A stretch of 64,000 nucleotides of DNA, from assembly GCA_024704765.1 (NCBI GenBank), contig JAKMXF010000321.1:1-64000 (forward strand), given 5' to 3'. A model generated the notes under the pieces. That model saw only the letters and a list, made by a program, of their open reading frames with translations. It was not told where the DNA came from and made no database searches. Position numbers and translations under genes: made by a program. Below are positions 1 through 13,119 of this stretch, one piece after another. Numbering within the stretch: the stretch's first letter is position 1; every line of letters starts with the position of its first letter. The stretch is from Oopsacas minuta. Taxonomy: Eukaryota > Porifera > Hexactinellida > Lyssacinosida > Leucopsacidae.

Positions 1-776
1 GGGAAGACAATCTCGCTCCTTTCCTTGTTTTCCAAAAAATTCTCACGCCCCCCGGTTCACCCTTTTCAGCTAGAATCCAATCAAACGCCATCCGCCTACA
101 TTCATCTACTTGAAATAACCTTTAAGTCCTCCTCTATGGTTCAGTTCATAACTAATCAAGTCAACACTCCGATCAGCTAGTCAACTAGCACAGAAATCCA
201 CACAGCCGTCCCCTTGGTTCACCCTTTTCAGCTAGAATCCAATCAAAGTCTCGCTCGTCCATATTTGAAACACTTTCGTGTATCTCATACTTCGACGCAT
301 TAACACACATCATCGATTGTCTAGTTATCTAGAATACTGGGAAGACATTCTCGCTCCTTTCCTTGTTTTCCAAAAAATTCTCACGCCCCCCGGTTCACCC
401 TTTTCAGCTAGAATCCAATCAAACGCCATCCGCCTACATTCATCTACTTGAAATAACCTTTAAGTCCTCCTCTATGGTTCAGTTCATAACTAATCAAGTC
501 AACACTCCGATCAGCTAGTCAACTAGCACAGAAATCCACACAGCCGTCCCCTTGGTTCACCCTTTTCAGCTAGAATCCAATCAAAGTCTCGCTCGTCCAT
601 ATTTGAAACACTTTCGTGTATCTCATACTTCGACGCATTAACACACATCATCGATTGTCTAGTTATCTAGAATACTGGGAAGACATTCTCGCTCCTTTCC
701 TTGTTTTCCAAAAAATTCTCACGCCCCCCGGTTCACCCTTTTCAGCTAGAATCCAATCAAACGCCATCCGCCTACT
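1..776. repeat. 338-bp satellite tandem repeat, about 2.3 copies
   Basis: The block beginning gggaagaca recurs at 1, 339 and 677, giving a 338-bp period with almost no differences between copies. The third copy breaks off near 776. Each unit also contains a shorter internal duplication: the segment starting ggttcacccttttcagctag occurs twice, about 160 bp apart. The array is cut by the window edge, so its true length is unknown. No ORF is conserved through it. Confidence 0.95.
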
Positions 777-779
777 TCA

Positions 780-1323
780 ATATACTTTATAAGACATGCT
801 GGTTATAAGATCATGTCCTTATAAGAAATGCTTGTATAGAACTTGTTCTTATATAAGACATGCTGGTTATAAGAACATGTCCTTATAAGACATATTAGTT
901 ATATGTACATGTTCTTGTGTATGAATATGCCGGATATATGAACACTATGTCCAGTTCTTGACGATGTTCTTATAACCTGCTTTGAATGTATCACTTGTGT
1001 TGTAACTGTTGTAACACGTCTATTTAGAGAGTTTCCTTTCTCATCTCCTTCGTATATTGTCTATTGTTATTCTTGCTATATTGTAATAATGACAGTAATT
1101 GCGAATTTGTTACTTCATATGTAACATTAATCGATTTTTACAAATTTCTTAATATTTTGAATATTCCAAAAATAGCGAATATCGTAAAGATTCCAAACAA
1201 TTATTATGTTACATCAAATTGTTGGAATCTCATTAATTCTTCCAATTAGTGAGGTGTTAATATTTTGTATTTAATAGAATTTAATAACATTGTTTACAGA
1301 ATAATTATAACAAGAATGATAAC
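780..1323. repeat. Degenerate TTATAAGAACATG-like repeats, then gene-free DNA
   Basis: From about 788 to 980 the sequence consists of diverged copies of a word close to ggttataagaacatgtcc. Similar words recur singly near 3505, 16990 and 24370. From 980 to 1323 I see only AT-rich sequence downstream of the kinase gene. The small ORF at 1064-1249 has no recognisable domain. Confidence 0.55.
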
Positions 1324-3221
<1,898 letters not shown>

Positions 3222-3386
3222 TTGATTGGCTAGCTAGTTGTTGCCATAAAGTTACTTGGTGTCAAAATATGAATATATATCTCAGTAACAGATGCATAGA
3301 CCTGTTCCTTAGACAGGTGTTAATATATGTATAATCATAATTAACGAATTCTTGTAATAACTAAGTTCAAACTAACAAAACTAATT

Positions 3387-4063
3387 TTAGAATCTGAGCT
3401 TCTGGAAGAACCACTTATTCTTTCCTGTCTTATATCTACAAATTAACAAACAAAAAACAAATGTATCTACAGTGTAAACAAATATGAATATAGTGTATAT
3501 TGGTTATAAGAACACACTTAATAGTAGCAATACATGTGCTGATAACAGGAATATATGAGAACCGGTTTCCAGAGCATGGTGCTTATTTACGGCATGTTCT
3601 TATATCCATCATTATAGTAAACAAGTAAACAAATAAATAAATCACATACCTTTGCTCAAAAACATTCTTAACAATTTCCCGCGCTTTTCTGCGTAATTTC
3701 TTCTCTCTGAAGCAATCCTTGTTTACTTTTGAAGTGTCAAGTTTAAGCTCAACTGAATATCTAAAATAAACAAATAAACATATTCCAGAGAGTTTCCTTA
3801 GTAACCTACCTAGTGGGCATAAGATGATTATAATTGAGGAGACGGACAAATGGCTTAATGCGACACCTTCGTGACACTTTTTTCTTGCTCATACGCCTCG
3901 TCACCTTGCGGGGGTATCTCTCAATTCCTGCCACCAGGGCGTGACTGAAAGCCTTCCCTTTGTCCTGTCCTCCTTCAAAGGTCTTCACTACTACGCCCTT
4001 CTTACCCGCGTGTCTACCGGCCAGGACCACAACCACTTTATTCGGTTTCATTATTTTACCCAT
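3387..4063 (-). CDS. RPL27: 60S ribosomal protein L27 (eL27)
   Basis: Large-subunit ribosomal protein. Three exons: 4063-3810, 3760-3650 and 3435-3387, both introns falling after AG of an arginine codon. The protein starts [20 protein letters not shown], has the conserved [11 protein letters not shown] junction across intron 1 and ends [13 protein letters not shown], the hallmark eL27 C-terminus, in a 49-base last exon. The ATG at 4063 is chosen because it matches the family start; the longer ORF upstream is 5' UTR. The predicted length of about 137 residues fits the family. The neighbouring 623-residue gene ends only 80 bp upstream. Confidence 0.96.
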
Positions 4064-4142
4064 TTTAGCTATATCATATAAAGGTGTTAATAAAATAGAA
4101 TAAAGTGAAAATAGAAATAGAATTGTAAAATAAATTAATAAT

Positions 4143-6014
4143 TCAAAGAGAGAACTCTTGTGTGGGGGGAGCAGAAGGGGGAGGGGACACTGGTACAATA
4201 GAGGTGTTAGGATACACTCTCGAAAGGTTGGTCACTTCTTTTTGAGCAGCTGAGAAATCGAATTCTTGATCAAACAGAATTCCTTCTGTCCTATCCAGTA
4301 GGGTAGGTGATATACCTCTAGTCTCTGATTCACAGACTACATCCTCAAAATATGAATAATCAAATCTGACAGGTAGAAATGAGCACTCCTTGAGGGGACA
4401 CGGGTCTGCCCTCTCTCTAAGGTTTCTCTTATCGATTCGCCTCTCCTCAGAAGTACGAACAGTCAGATCAGAGAATAGAGAAGTGTTACGTGCATCGAAG
4501 TAAGGATTCTCAACTTTAATTTTAGAGAATTTGTGTGATAAATTAGAGTTGGGCGCCAATTGTCTTTTGGTTCCAGTTCTTACGTCACTTCTTATATCAG
4601 AACTCATTGATGAGGAATTTAACCAATCAGCTGATTGGGATGAATTAGTGTCAATTATTGATAAATCATTAGGAAGGAAGAAGTGATTCGATTGGTTGTT
4701 TAATTGATTGAGTAATGGATCAGCTGTTGAACTTGAGAATATATCAGCTGGTGAATCTGAAGGAAGCTCAGCTGATACAGGATGTGATAAAACAGCTGAC
4801 GGATCAGCTGTTTCTGTATTTAGGAGATTAATTGGCAGAGCAGGTGTTAGAATATCTGAGAACTCTATTGGCGGATCAACTGATACATTATTTGAAATGG
4901 TAATTGGGAAATCAGCTGATTCAGCTGGTGGATCTGGATCAGCTGTTATAGGATCAGAGAATTCTATTGGCTGACTATGTGCAGGAGCAGATGGAGCAGC
5001 TGATTCGTAATCCATTTGGCAGTCAGAAGCTCCAGCCGTGAAGAAATAATCTCCTGTAGAGAGGGAAGAGGGAGAGCTGAAGGGGATAGAATCCGGTTTA
5101 TCAAATAATGACCGGATAGACCGGACAGATGTTAACAAGATATTACTGTCAGGCATAACTGAAGGGGGTAGCTCTGTTACCCTGAGGGTAGAGGAGTCCA
5201 GGAATGCAATGTGAAGTGTGTAATGTCTGTCTAACAGAAGAAATGATAACTGATGACCACTAACAGCTGATACATCTATTATTTGTAAGGAGAGAGACAG
5301 TTCCTTCCAGGAAGGAGAATTAACCAATGGAAGGAGAGATATACTCTGTCCCTCAGAGGACAGACCGCATAAGTGTCCGTTATTAAGTAACACCTTTGAT
5401 AAATTAGGAATTTTGGGCGTGAATAAAGAGAAGAAGGTTCGATCAGCTGATATAGACATTTTCAACCAATGAGAATACGGAGATCTTAGAATTTGTAAAT
5501 CTGATCCAATTAGACAAATTACGTCCTCACTAGAAGTCATACAGTAACAGCTGGGAGGGGAAATACGGGGCAGAGGTCTAGACTCATTTGGCGCCTCAAT
5601 CTGGGAAATATGTAGGAATTCAGAATCTGTATTTCTGAAACAAATATTCTCCCGCCCGATTTGGAAATCTCTGCACTTTGTAGAAACCTGTGACCAGCTG
5701 ATCGCAGAGTTCTGGACCGATTCAACACTCCCCAGGTACAATGATTGGTCCATTTTCAGTCCAAGGACACCCTCAAATCCCAGCTCTAGCTGTACTTCAT
5801 CAGCAACCAAGCCGGGTGTTTGGAATTTATGCCATTTACATTCCCCGCCCTTTATTCCATCGAAGTAGAATAGATTTTGATTGGTTGAGTCTGTCACGTG
5901 TCCCACGGCCCATAAATTGTTCCCCACAAGGGGCTGAGAGGAGGAAGTCTGTTTTTGAGTGATCACATTGGTCAGTGAGTAGGATTCTGCGGGTAATGTA
6001 TAGTGAGATTCCAT
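4143..6014 (-). CDS. Unrecognised 623-residue single-exon protein
   Basis: An intronless ORF of 623 residues, the only long intronless gene in this block. I do not recognise it. The first ~330 residues alternate short hydrophobic strands with tryptophans and could fold as a beta-propeller. Residues ~340-470 are low-complexity, Ser/Pro/Asp-rich, with repeated S-A-D-P and P-I-x-F-S motifs, and are probably disordered. The C-terminal ~150 residues regain conserved-looking clusters such as [12 protein letters not shown] and end in a Pro-rich tail. No signal peptide or membrane segment is visible. It sits between L27 and TMEM208 with 80- and 50-bp gaps. Its length and the absence of stops in one frame argue that it is a real gene. 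Confidence 0.8.
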   Translation of the reverse strand: MESHYTLPAESYSLTNVITQKQTSSSQPLVGNNLWAVGHVTDSTNQNLFYFDGIKGGECKWHKFQTPGLVADEVQLELGFEGVLGLKMDQSLYLGSVESVQNSAISWSQVSTKCRDFQIGRENICFRNTDSEFLHISQIEAPNESRPLPRISPPSCYCMTSSEDVICLIGSDLQILRSPYSHWLKMSISADRTFFSLFTPKIPNLSKVLLNNGHLCGLSSEGQSISLLPLVNSPSWKELSLSLQIIDVSAVSGHQLSFLLLDRHYTLHIAFLDSSTLRVTELPPSVMPDSNILLTSVRSIRSLFDKPDSIPFSSPSSLSTGDYFFTAGASDCQMDYESAAPSAPAHSQPIEFSDPITADPDPPAESADFPITISNNVSVDPPIEFSDILTPALPINLLNTETADPSAVLSHPVSAELPSDSPADIFSSSTADPLLNQLNNQSNHFFLPNDLSIIDTNSSQSADWLNSSSMSSDIRSDVRTGTKRQLAPNSNLSHKFSKIKVENPYFDARNTSLFSDLTVRTSEERRIDKRNLRERADPCPLKECSFLPVRFDYSYFEDVVCESETRGISPTLLDRTEGILFDQEFDFSAAQKEVTNLSRVYPNTSIVPVSPPPSAPPTQEFSL

Positions 6015-6064
6015 TGGCTAATTAAATATAAGAATTAAATGAATTAAGAAATAAACACAAATAA

Positions 6065-6556
6065 TTATTTATAAATTCTCCTTTCTTTTCTAGGATTTGG
6101 TTTTGGTTTTGGTTTTTCCTGAACATTTTCAGAGCTAGAACGTAACCATGGAGACAGCAGAGGCCAAACTATGTAAACTACACGAATAGGCGCCACAACG
6201 ATTAAACACCAAAAGTAGTCCGTAAAAAGTGCGCCAAATTGAAGTAGCGCGGAAAATAGAATCAAATCTTTCATGTGTTCTCCCATTCCATTGGTCAGAG
6301 ATAGATCTATGCCTCCGTCGATCAGCTGATTTCCTGAGAACTTCGGACGGGCAATAGAGCGCATAACTCTAATAGCTAAATAATGCATTCCAATCATGAG
6401 AGCAGTTGCTAGGCTACGCAGCCAAGAAAAAAATGCAACAACTGAGATAATCTGAACAGCTGATGAGCATAAACTGATTCGCCAATAGAATTCAAGAGCA
6501 GCCTGATTTTCATTGTAGATTTCTTGTTTACCTTTTGTGCGTTGTTTAGGAGGCAT
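6065..6556 (-). CDS. TMEM208: TMEM208 homolog, ER membrane targeting factor
   Basis: A 163-residue intronless ORF. It starts MPPKQRTKGKQEIYNENQ, the conserved cytosolic head of TMEM208/SND3-type proteins, followed by four hydrophobic stretches. The family signature DGGIDL...GMGEHMKDLILFSALLQ is present. The tail is basic and Pro/Lys-rich. In other animals the protein resides in the ER membrane and takes part in SRP-independent targeting. Length matches the ~170-residue vertebrate protein. It ends 50 bp upstream of the start of the 623-residue gene and lies 76 bp downstream of NOP16, in the same direction. Confidence 0.9.
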   Translation of the reverse strand: MPPKQRTKGKQEIYNENQAALEFYWRISLCSSAVQIISVVAFFSWLRSLATALMIGMHYLAIRVMRSIARPKFSGNQLIDGGIDLSLTNGMGEHMKDLILFSALLQFGALFTDYFWCLIVVAPIRVVYIVWPLLSPWLRSSSENVQEKPKPKPNPRKERRIYK

Positions 6557-6632
6557 TGATTGGAATGTGAACTAATTAATTATATGAATAACTTGTAAAC
6601 ACAAACAAATTACTATTAGAATTAAGAACCAA

Positions 6633-7046
6633 TCAATTTTGAGCTTTAGAAAGTCTAATACATTGGCGCCTAATCTGTCCAGCTGTTTTCTGCCAAATAT
6701 TCAGCTTAGAATCACGCGCCATTTTATGGTAGTCATCCCCGTACTTGTCAATCAGCTGATTTAACAGCTGTTTAGTGTGCCAATCAAAATACACAACTTG
6801 TACAGATTCCTGTCTATCAGTAGCTTGCTTAGAAGTTAGTTCCAGTTCCTTAACCACTTCAGACGGCACATTTTTCACATCTTTCTTAAGCCTATTTGCG
6901 TCAGCTGATACTCCCATCCTCTCATAGTTACGTTTTACAGATAGACCCACCCGCCAATGCTTACGGATGACATTGTCATTAGCCCGCCTCTTTTTTTGGC
7001 GCCGTTTCTTGGATATAACAATTTTTCTATTTCTATTTTTAGACAT
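6633..7046 (-). CDS. NOP16: Nucleolar protein 16 (60S biogenesis)
   Basis: A 137-residue intronless ORF with a strongly basic N-terminus rich in KKRR, as expected for a nucleolar protein. It then has HWRVGLSVKRNYERMGVSAD, matching the conserved 'W...S...N...MG...D.N' core of NOP16. The C-terminal KYGDDYHKMARDSKLN and QIRRQCIRL motifs are the family's most conserved part. NOP16 acts in pre-60S ribosome assembly. The protein is shorter than the human one (~178) because the linker is reduced. Its start lies only 72 bp from the divergent start of the PH-domain gene, so the two probably share a promoter. Confidence 0.9.
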   Translation of the reverse strand: MSKNRNRKIVISKKRRQKKRRANDNVIRKHWRVGLSVKRNYERMGVSADANRLKKDVKNVPSEVVKELELTSKQATDRQESVQVVYFDWHTKQLLNQLIDKYGDDYHKMARDSKLNIWQKTAGQIRRQCIRLSKAQN

Positions 7047-7118
7047 ATCAAATTTCTATTGTATGCCCAGACTATGTATAAATAGATAAAGCAAGAATCT
7101 GATTGGTTGAATTATGTT
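7047..7118. promoter_or_regulatory. Shared divergent promoter between NOP16 and the PH-domain gene
   Basis: Only 72 bp separate the two start codons. On the plus strand the gap contains a TATAAATA word near 7077 and, about 20 bases on, ctgattggttg, an inverted CCAAT box. Both are plausible core-promoter elements, but no transcription start has been mapped, so this is inference from spacing and words. Confidence 0.45.
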
Positions 7119-8679
7119 ATGGAACATACCAGGAGTGATAGTGTGGCAAGCAACGAATCTATTGGCTCAAATATTTCAGGATATCTCCTGAAGAAGAGTA
7201 AGTTATAATTAGTTTCAGTTCCAGTTTACATTAATTTAATTGCATAAGTTTACAAGTAGTGGTAGCTTGGAATGTATAAAAATAGTTAATCACAGGTGAC
7301 GTCATTCAAATTCACACATAAATTTGAGAATGAGGGTCTCTTGTCTGGGTTCTGATTCCAGCACTGGGTCATGAGTTTATAAGCACCCTCCGGACAGCCC
7401 TCCTCTGGCTCATCCAATCGTAGACCGTGTGGTACTCTGTCCAGGACAAGATCATCTGACAACAGTTCGTAGGGCTGTCTGGAGAATGTGAATACTTCCC
7501 AGCAAAATACGCCGAATGCCCAAACATCTGATTTGGTTGTAAATTGAGAATTCTGTAAACTCTCTGGAGACATCCATCTACAAACATTAAGATTAATACC
7601 CAGGGGTCAAAATTGTCCCCTAAGGAGTGCATCCTCACCTGACGGGTACAAATTCGTTGTCCCTCTTATAGTAATCTCCTGGGAACAGATTAGGACCAAT
7701 GGGTAGATTAATGAGCTTAATATCGAGGGAGGAGGACACACAACAGTTCCGTGAGGCCACGTCTCTAAATACCATATCATTCTGAGCTAAGAACTCCAGA
7801 CCCAGGGCAGCCTGACTACACATTCTAAGGAGGAGGTCTTGTGTTAACAAGAGGTTAGCGTCTACACCTGATTGACTCTTAGATGGAGTACGGGATAGAG
7901 AATTAGTTCCAATTTGCTCTTTATAGTTCCTGAGGAATTCCTTGAGACACCCTCTGTCTGAGTACTCGTATATGACGTAATAAGGCTCCACAGAGGTACA
8001 AATTCCAAGTACCCTACTCAGGTTGTCATGGTAGAGAAAGAATACAGGCCAGGTGTGTAACTCATCTGGTTTAGGGAAAGATCCCTCATCACTTTTAGAG
8101 ATGTAACACTCTACAGCTACGTGTCTCCTCTTCCCCAAGAACTCCTCTATTGTACCTTCTATAATTGGACCATAAGCACCGTCTCCTAGACGGGTACCAA
8201 AGCTGAGCTCATCTCTGGGGAAGCCGATTAGAGGGAACTTCAAGTCAGGCTTTTGACTACAAACAAACAAACAAATAAATAAATATTGATTTGTATAAGC
8301 AAACAATATAAAACTAACTTCTCCGGCTGTGAGGGTGCAGAGGTCTGTTGTGAAGACACCAGAGGTTGGTACTTAGGAGAGAGCTTACCTCTGAGACGAT
8401 TGGGGGAGTCCTCCTGATTCCTGAGATCAAGAGATCTGTGTTTAGAGCAGGACCGTCTAGCCATTAGTGCCACACACACGACACAGCTGGCTAGCAGAAT
8501 AGTGGCACATAAGGTGATACATATTGGCACTAAGACATATACGAGGGTAGGAGTAGGGGGATAGGGGAACAGAGGAGAGGAGGAGAGGACAATAATCTGG
8601 ACAAGTACAGATATAGAGTTATTCTGATTGGTTGGATCTGTAGCTGTACACTCATAAGTACCAGCTGATGATAGCTATA

Positions 8680-8714
<35 letters not shown>

Positions 8715-11700
8715 CAACAACAAATTGATCGATCAATTCTCACCTTTATTTCCGGAATAATCAAAGTTCCATCAGCTAAGGTGTCTAACAGCTGAGAGGA
8801 GTTTATTTGGCGCCAAGAGACGATAGGAGGCGGGGATCCATCAGCGTCACATTCCACAGATCCTCTGATCCCCTCGTATAGAGTAACGGACTTATAAGGT
8901 GTCATAATGATTGGTCCAAATCTTACAATTACAGTAAATGTCTGTTTGATAGCTTCAAAATCTGATTGGCTGAATGAAAAGCATTTGTATTCACCCGCGT
9001 TTTCTTGAGTAGCTCTAAATTGGAACTAAAATAAATTCTACTTTTAGTAACAGAATATGGAACTTACTGAATGATAGTCAGCTGATTATTCCAGACAATA
9101 TTATTGGTTGAATTCTTAATCTCTTCGTTTCCATAAAACCACAAATATGAAGGATTTGTGCCACCAATTGTGTCACAGGTGACAACTAATGTGTCGCCTT
9201 CATTAATCAGCTGATTGCCTATCTTCCCATCAAATGCTAAGGTGTCATTCATGGCAAGAAAGATTGAATCTGATTGGACGGTTATGGAGCTAGAGGAGGT
9301 TGCTATTTCTACAAAACAGCTGTATTCTCCTGAGCTGGTTACCTCCAGCTGATTCATATCTCCAATCAGCTGATCAGATTTATACCAGCTGTATAACACT
9401 TGCCCATTAATTGAAATATTACACGTTAATATTATGACGTCAATAAACACTATATGAGATACAGCTGGAGTATCAGCCAATAGAATTGTAGCAATTGGAG
9501 AGGGTAAGATTGATAAATCAGCTGATACGAGGATAAAGCCCGCCAAATTATACGCCACACAGGTGTACACACCGACATCTGATTGGCTGAAACTATTAAT
9601 ATGTAGAAATCCATTATCCAGTATATTGATACCAGTAACAGAGGTGTTGGAGAGAGGAGAGGACATACCGGACCGGTACCAGAGGAGCAGGGGTATAGGG
9701 TCCCCAGAGGGAGGGGAACAAGGGAGGTCTACTGACTCTGTCGGGAATATCTGTCTGGAGGGAGGAGAGAGAGTGAATGTGTTCTCCAAATCTAAATATA
9801 GAATCAATAATCAGCTGATTAATAAGATGTATGAAATAACATACTTGGAATTATAATCTGGAAATTGGAATTAATTATCCCAGGTGTGTCAAGATAACAG
9901 CTGTAATTATCCGCCAGAGATGAGGTAAGAGATGAAATTAATAATGTGGAACTATAAGGTGTTAGTTCCAATGATAGACCAGATGGCAGAGCAGAAGGTG
10001 TTAGAATTGTGTCGGATTTATTCCAACTCAAATCAGTTCCATTACATACCATAGAAACAGCTGATGATTCATTTCTGTAAAGCAAGAAATCTGATTGGTC
10101 AATTATAACAGTTACAACAGCTGATGACATCACAGAACCTATAAATAGAACAAATTAATATTTGTTACTCAAAATAGATCAGATTAAATACCTTCTGAAT
10201 TGGTTGCTATGCAAGTGTATTCTCCAGCTACTGCAGATGATGTCACAGGAACTGACAGCTGATTGGTTGAGCCTAAAGAGGCGCCAGAATGTGTCCAATT
10301 AATGGAGCCAGGGGGCCATGAGTCCGGGTAACAGGACAGAAATATGGTCTCTCCAATCCTGACATCTGATTGGCGGATATAGAATGAAGAGTTAGCTATA
10401 AATAGAACTTGAATTGTCACTTCTAAAGAAATCTGTGTGGAGTTAGTTAGGTTAGCAACGCATTGGAATGTGGAACCATTGAGAGATCGATTAGCTGATA
10501 TTATGATGTGGCTAGCTGTCAGCTGATTGGTTGAATTAAAGTATTCTGAGTCTAGAATGGTGCCTGAACTGTCTGTCCAGAAGACAGCATCTGATTGGCT
10601 GTGAGAGCAATTAATAATCAGCTGTTGATCAGCTGATACCGTGAGGTATGGGGGATCAGAGACAACTTCAGGCGGAAGACTGTAAAGTGCGGGGATTGAC
10701 AATATTAACAATACTAATAGCATTCTAATTACAAGATTATTAAGCATACCTAAAGGATAATTGGTTACTAAGCTATAAATTTGGATAATTATAGGGAATT
10801 TATAATATAATTGTAGGTGTTAAAATATGATTAACTCTAATTAAATAATAATTATTTTAGGCGGGAAGAGGCGTGTAAGATGGAAGAAGAGATGGTTTAC
10901 TCTGAGAAGTGATATCCTTCTGTACTACGAAAATGAGAGGACTCTTAACTGCCGAGGGAGCATGGACTTGTCTGAGAGCAGAGGACTTAGGAAGCACACA
11001 GAAATAAAGAAAATAAAGAATTTACCAAAATCAGCTGATGAGAAATATGTGTTTGGAATTGCAATTAAGAAAAGGGTGTTTATAGTCTGTGCGGAAGATG
11101 CGATGAATTACTCGTAAGTTAATAGCAACTACCTAGGTAAATGGAATGTAATTACTTGTTTGTTTAGAGATTGGACATGGTCCCTACACTCAGCAATTAC
11201 ACAGGTAAATTAATAATATGCAGAGGTGTGAAAATGTGTATATAAAAATATCTATTCTAGTCAAACCCTGAAGTAGTACAACAGAGTATAGGGAACTTTG
11301 TGGGTAACAGAACAGACCCCTTCCAATGGATTGGTGACGATACAGATTGCTATGAATCAGATAGTTCCAGTTCTGAGGACGATGCAATCCAAGCTACGCG
11401 TGAGAACTCCAAGCTAGACTTACAAACTATACAAAAAATGAAAAAGTCTGCAAGCAAGCAATCCCTCAAATCTGATTCGTGGAAGGAGGATAGGATTAAA
11501 TTGGTACAAACACCTGATGGACTGAAAATGAAACAAAATTCTAAAACTGAAACCAAGAATTCTTCAAAGTAAGTTATAATGTTACTAATAATAGAATAAA
11601 CAGGTGATACGTCTGTCTACAGATATCTACCAGCTAAATTCCCGCTTAAAGACAGATTCAATTCTACTACTAACTGGTCACAGAACCATTCTGCCCCCTC

Positions 11701-13029
11701 AACACCTACCCTCTCCCACAAACCCAAGTACAGTTACGACCAATCAGAATCAAGCAAATCGAAACTAGCACGTGCTAGTACTCCGTTAGGTGCGATGAGT
11801 AGCAAAATGAGGAGCTCCCTCTCTAAGATTAAAATATCAGGGTCTATGAATGACCTCAGGGATGTTATTAGACCCCAGAGCTCATTGGAGAGAGCTGCAC
11901 CCTCTAAACTCCTCAAAAGGAGTTCTTCAGGAACAACAGCTGATGAGGAACAGAGGGCTGCCAGAGCCCTGGAGGAGTGTTTAGATGAAGTAGAGGTGTT
12001 TAAGCAGCAGATAGAGACATTCCTAGGTAACTATATCTTTGTTATGATGTAATTCTGTCCAATAATTAAGAGAAATATTTGTAGGTAAAGAGGTCCTGTT
12101 AGAACAAGACCTAACAAGAATGATACATGACAAGAGTCTGCATCCTAACGGATACAGGAAGTTTAAAGGTATGAGGGATACGGTGAGGTCTATACTACAG
12201 AATCTGTACAAGGGATTAGTAGCAGTAGCAGAGCCACCTTTTATAAGAAAGGAGGCTGCAACAGGTATGAAACTATGTAATTAAAGTACATAACAATTGT
12301 ATTATTGATCTAATTTTAGTTCTAGCAAAGTTTCAGTTTACAATCTACAAGATCCCTTCCTCCCCTCAGAGACCTGCATCCTCTCTCATGCTACAGACCT
12401 TAGGGGGTAGGAGACTAGAATGGGATTACTTTGATCCTCCAGCTGATTGCTGTCTTCATTATTATCTACAGCTACAGCTGGGAGATGATGGAATCAGACT
12501 AGTGGACATTATGACAACATTCCAATGCGAGATGTTCTGGGAGAACTTGCTGAGGGGCAAGGAGTCTAAATTCTCTATACAGATAGAGAGAGGAGTCGCT
12601 AAATGGCAGAAGGATCTAGAGAAGGTGAGTCTGTTATTTCATTGGTTAATTTCCAAATACTAATTTCCTTCATTTCCTTAGAGATTGGGAAGAAGGATAG
12701 GAATGTTTGTGGATATAACAGAGCTGCTGAGAGAAGTTCCTGACCAATCAATTCGCTACAAGGCGGTGGAGGGTGTAGGTAACAATTTCTGTAAGGACTC
12801 ATTAGGAAAATTAGTGGATATATTAGACAATCTAGTGGAAAATCAGCTGATTAAGAAACAGCTGAGAAAGAGACTGAGGTACATAGAATTGGCGCCTCTT
12901 CCAAAAGATTCTGAGAAAGATAAAGTGGTGGAGTGGCATGATGGTGGTCTTGTGGTGCGCGCCAAGTGGCATAATGGAGTAACAATTCAGTACATAGATA
13001 TATTTCAATGTTTTGAGAGTGAAACTTAA
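7119..13029 (+). CDS. PH-domain protein whose first intron hosts the PTK7-like gene
   Basis: Exon 1 is 7119-7197 and encodes 26 residues ending GYLLKK; exon 2 starts at 10861. Joining them in phase 1 gives GYLLKKSGKRRVRWKKRWF, a textbook PH-domain beginning, closed by DWTWSLHSAI across 11113/11168. Further exons lie at about 11259-11569, 11622-12026, 12086-12264, 12320-12624 and 12682-13029. After the PH domain there is an acidic/Ser-rich linker, a basic Ser-rich stretch, then a mostly helical ~330-residue region ending FQCFESET that I do not recognise. The PH domain suggests phosphoinositide-dependent membrane recruitment. The 3.7-kb first intron contains the complete PTK7-like gene on the other strand. 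Exon calls are by eye from GT-AG signals and frame continuity. Confidence 0.8.
7286..10747 (-). CDS. PTK7: PTK7-like receptor pseudokinase with seven Ig domains
   Basis: Exons: 10747-10192, 10138-9845, about 9797 down to the CA|gt donor near 9068, about 9015-8740, 8676-8319, 8256-7639 and 7577-7286. A signal peptide is followed by seven Ig-like repeats (C...W...YxC pattern): two, one, three (the last spliced into the next exon) and one. One transmembrane segment follows (ITLCATILLASCVVCVAL). The kinase domain keeps GDGAYG, but the catalytic VAIK lysine is Glu (VAVEC), HRD is FRDVASRNC and DFG is NLPIG, so it should be inactive. WMSPES, TKSDVWAFGV and CWNQNPDKRPSF are strongly PTK7-like. In other animals PTK7 is a Wnt/planar-polarity co-receptor; that role here is inferred. 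An intronic TAA microsatellite sits at 8676-8710. Seven Ig domains equals vertebrate PTK7. Confidence 0.88.
8676..8720. repeat. TAA/CAA microsatellite in a PTK7-like intron
   Basis: A run of ataataataat units followed by aacaacaac, lying between the exon that ends the last Ig domain and its upstream neighbour. Confidence 0.9.
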
Positions 13030-13119
13030 GAAATAATAATATTATCTAAGTTATTAGAATATTACATTACAATCTGATACTATATATGCAGAACTATAGC
13101 TCATTAGTTCCAATTAAAA

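Noticed and set aside
1064-1249. 61-codon ORF rich in Asn/Ile
   Set aside because: Composition matches AT-rich noncoding DNA; no motif and a non-ATG-like context.
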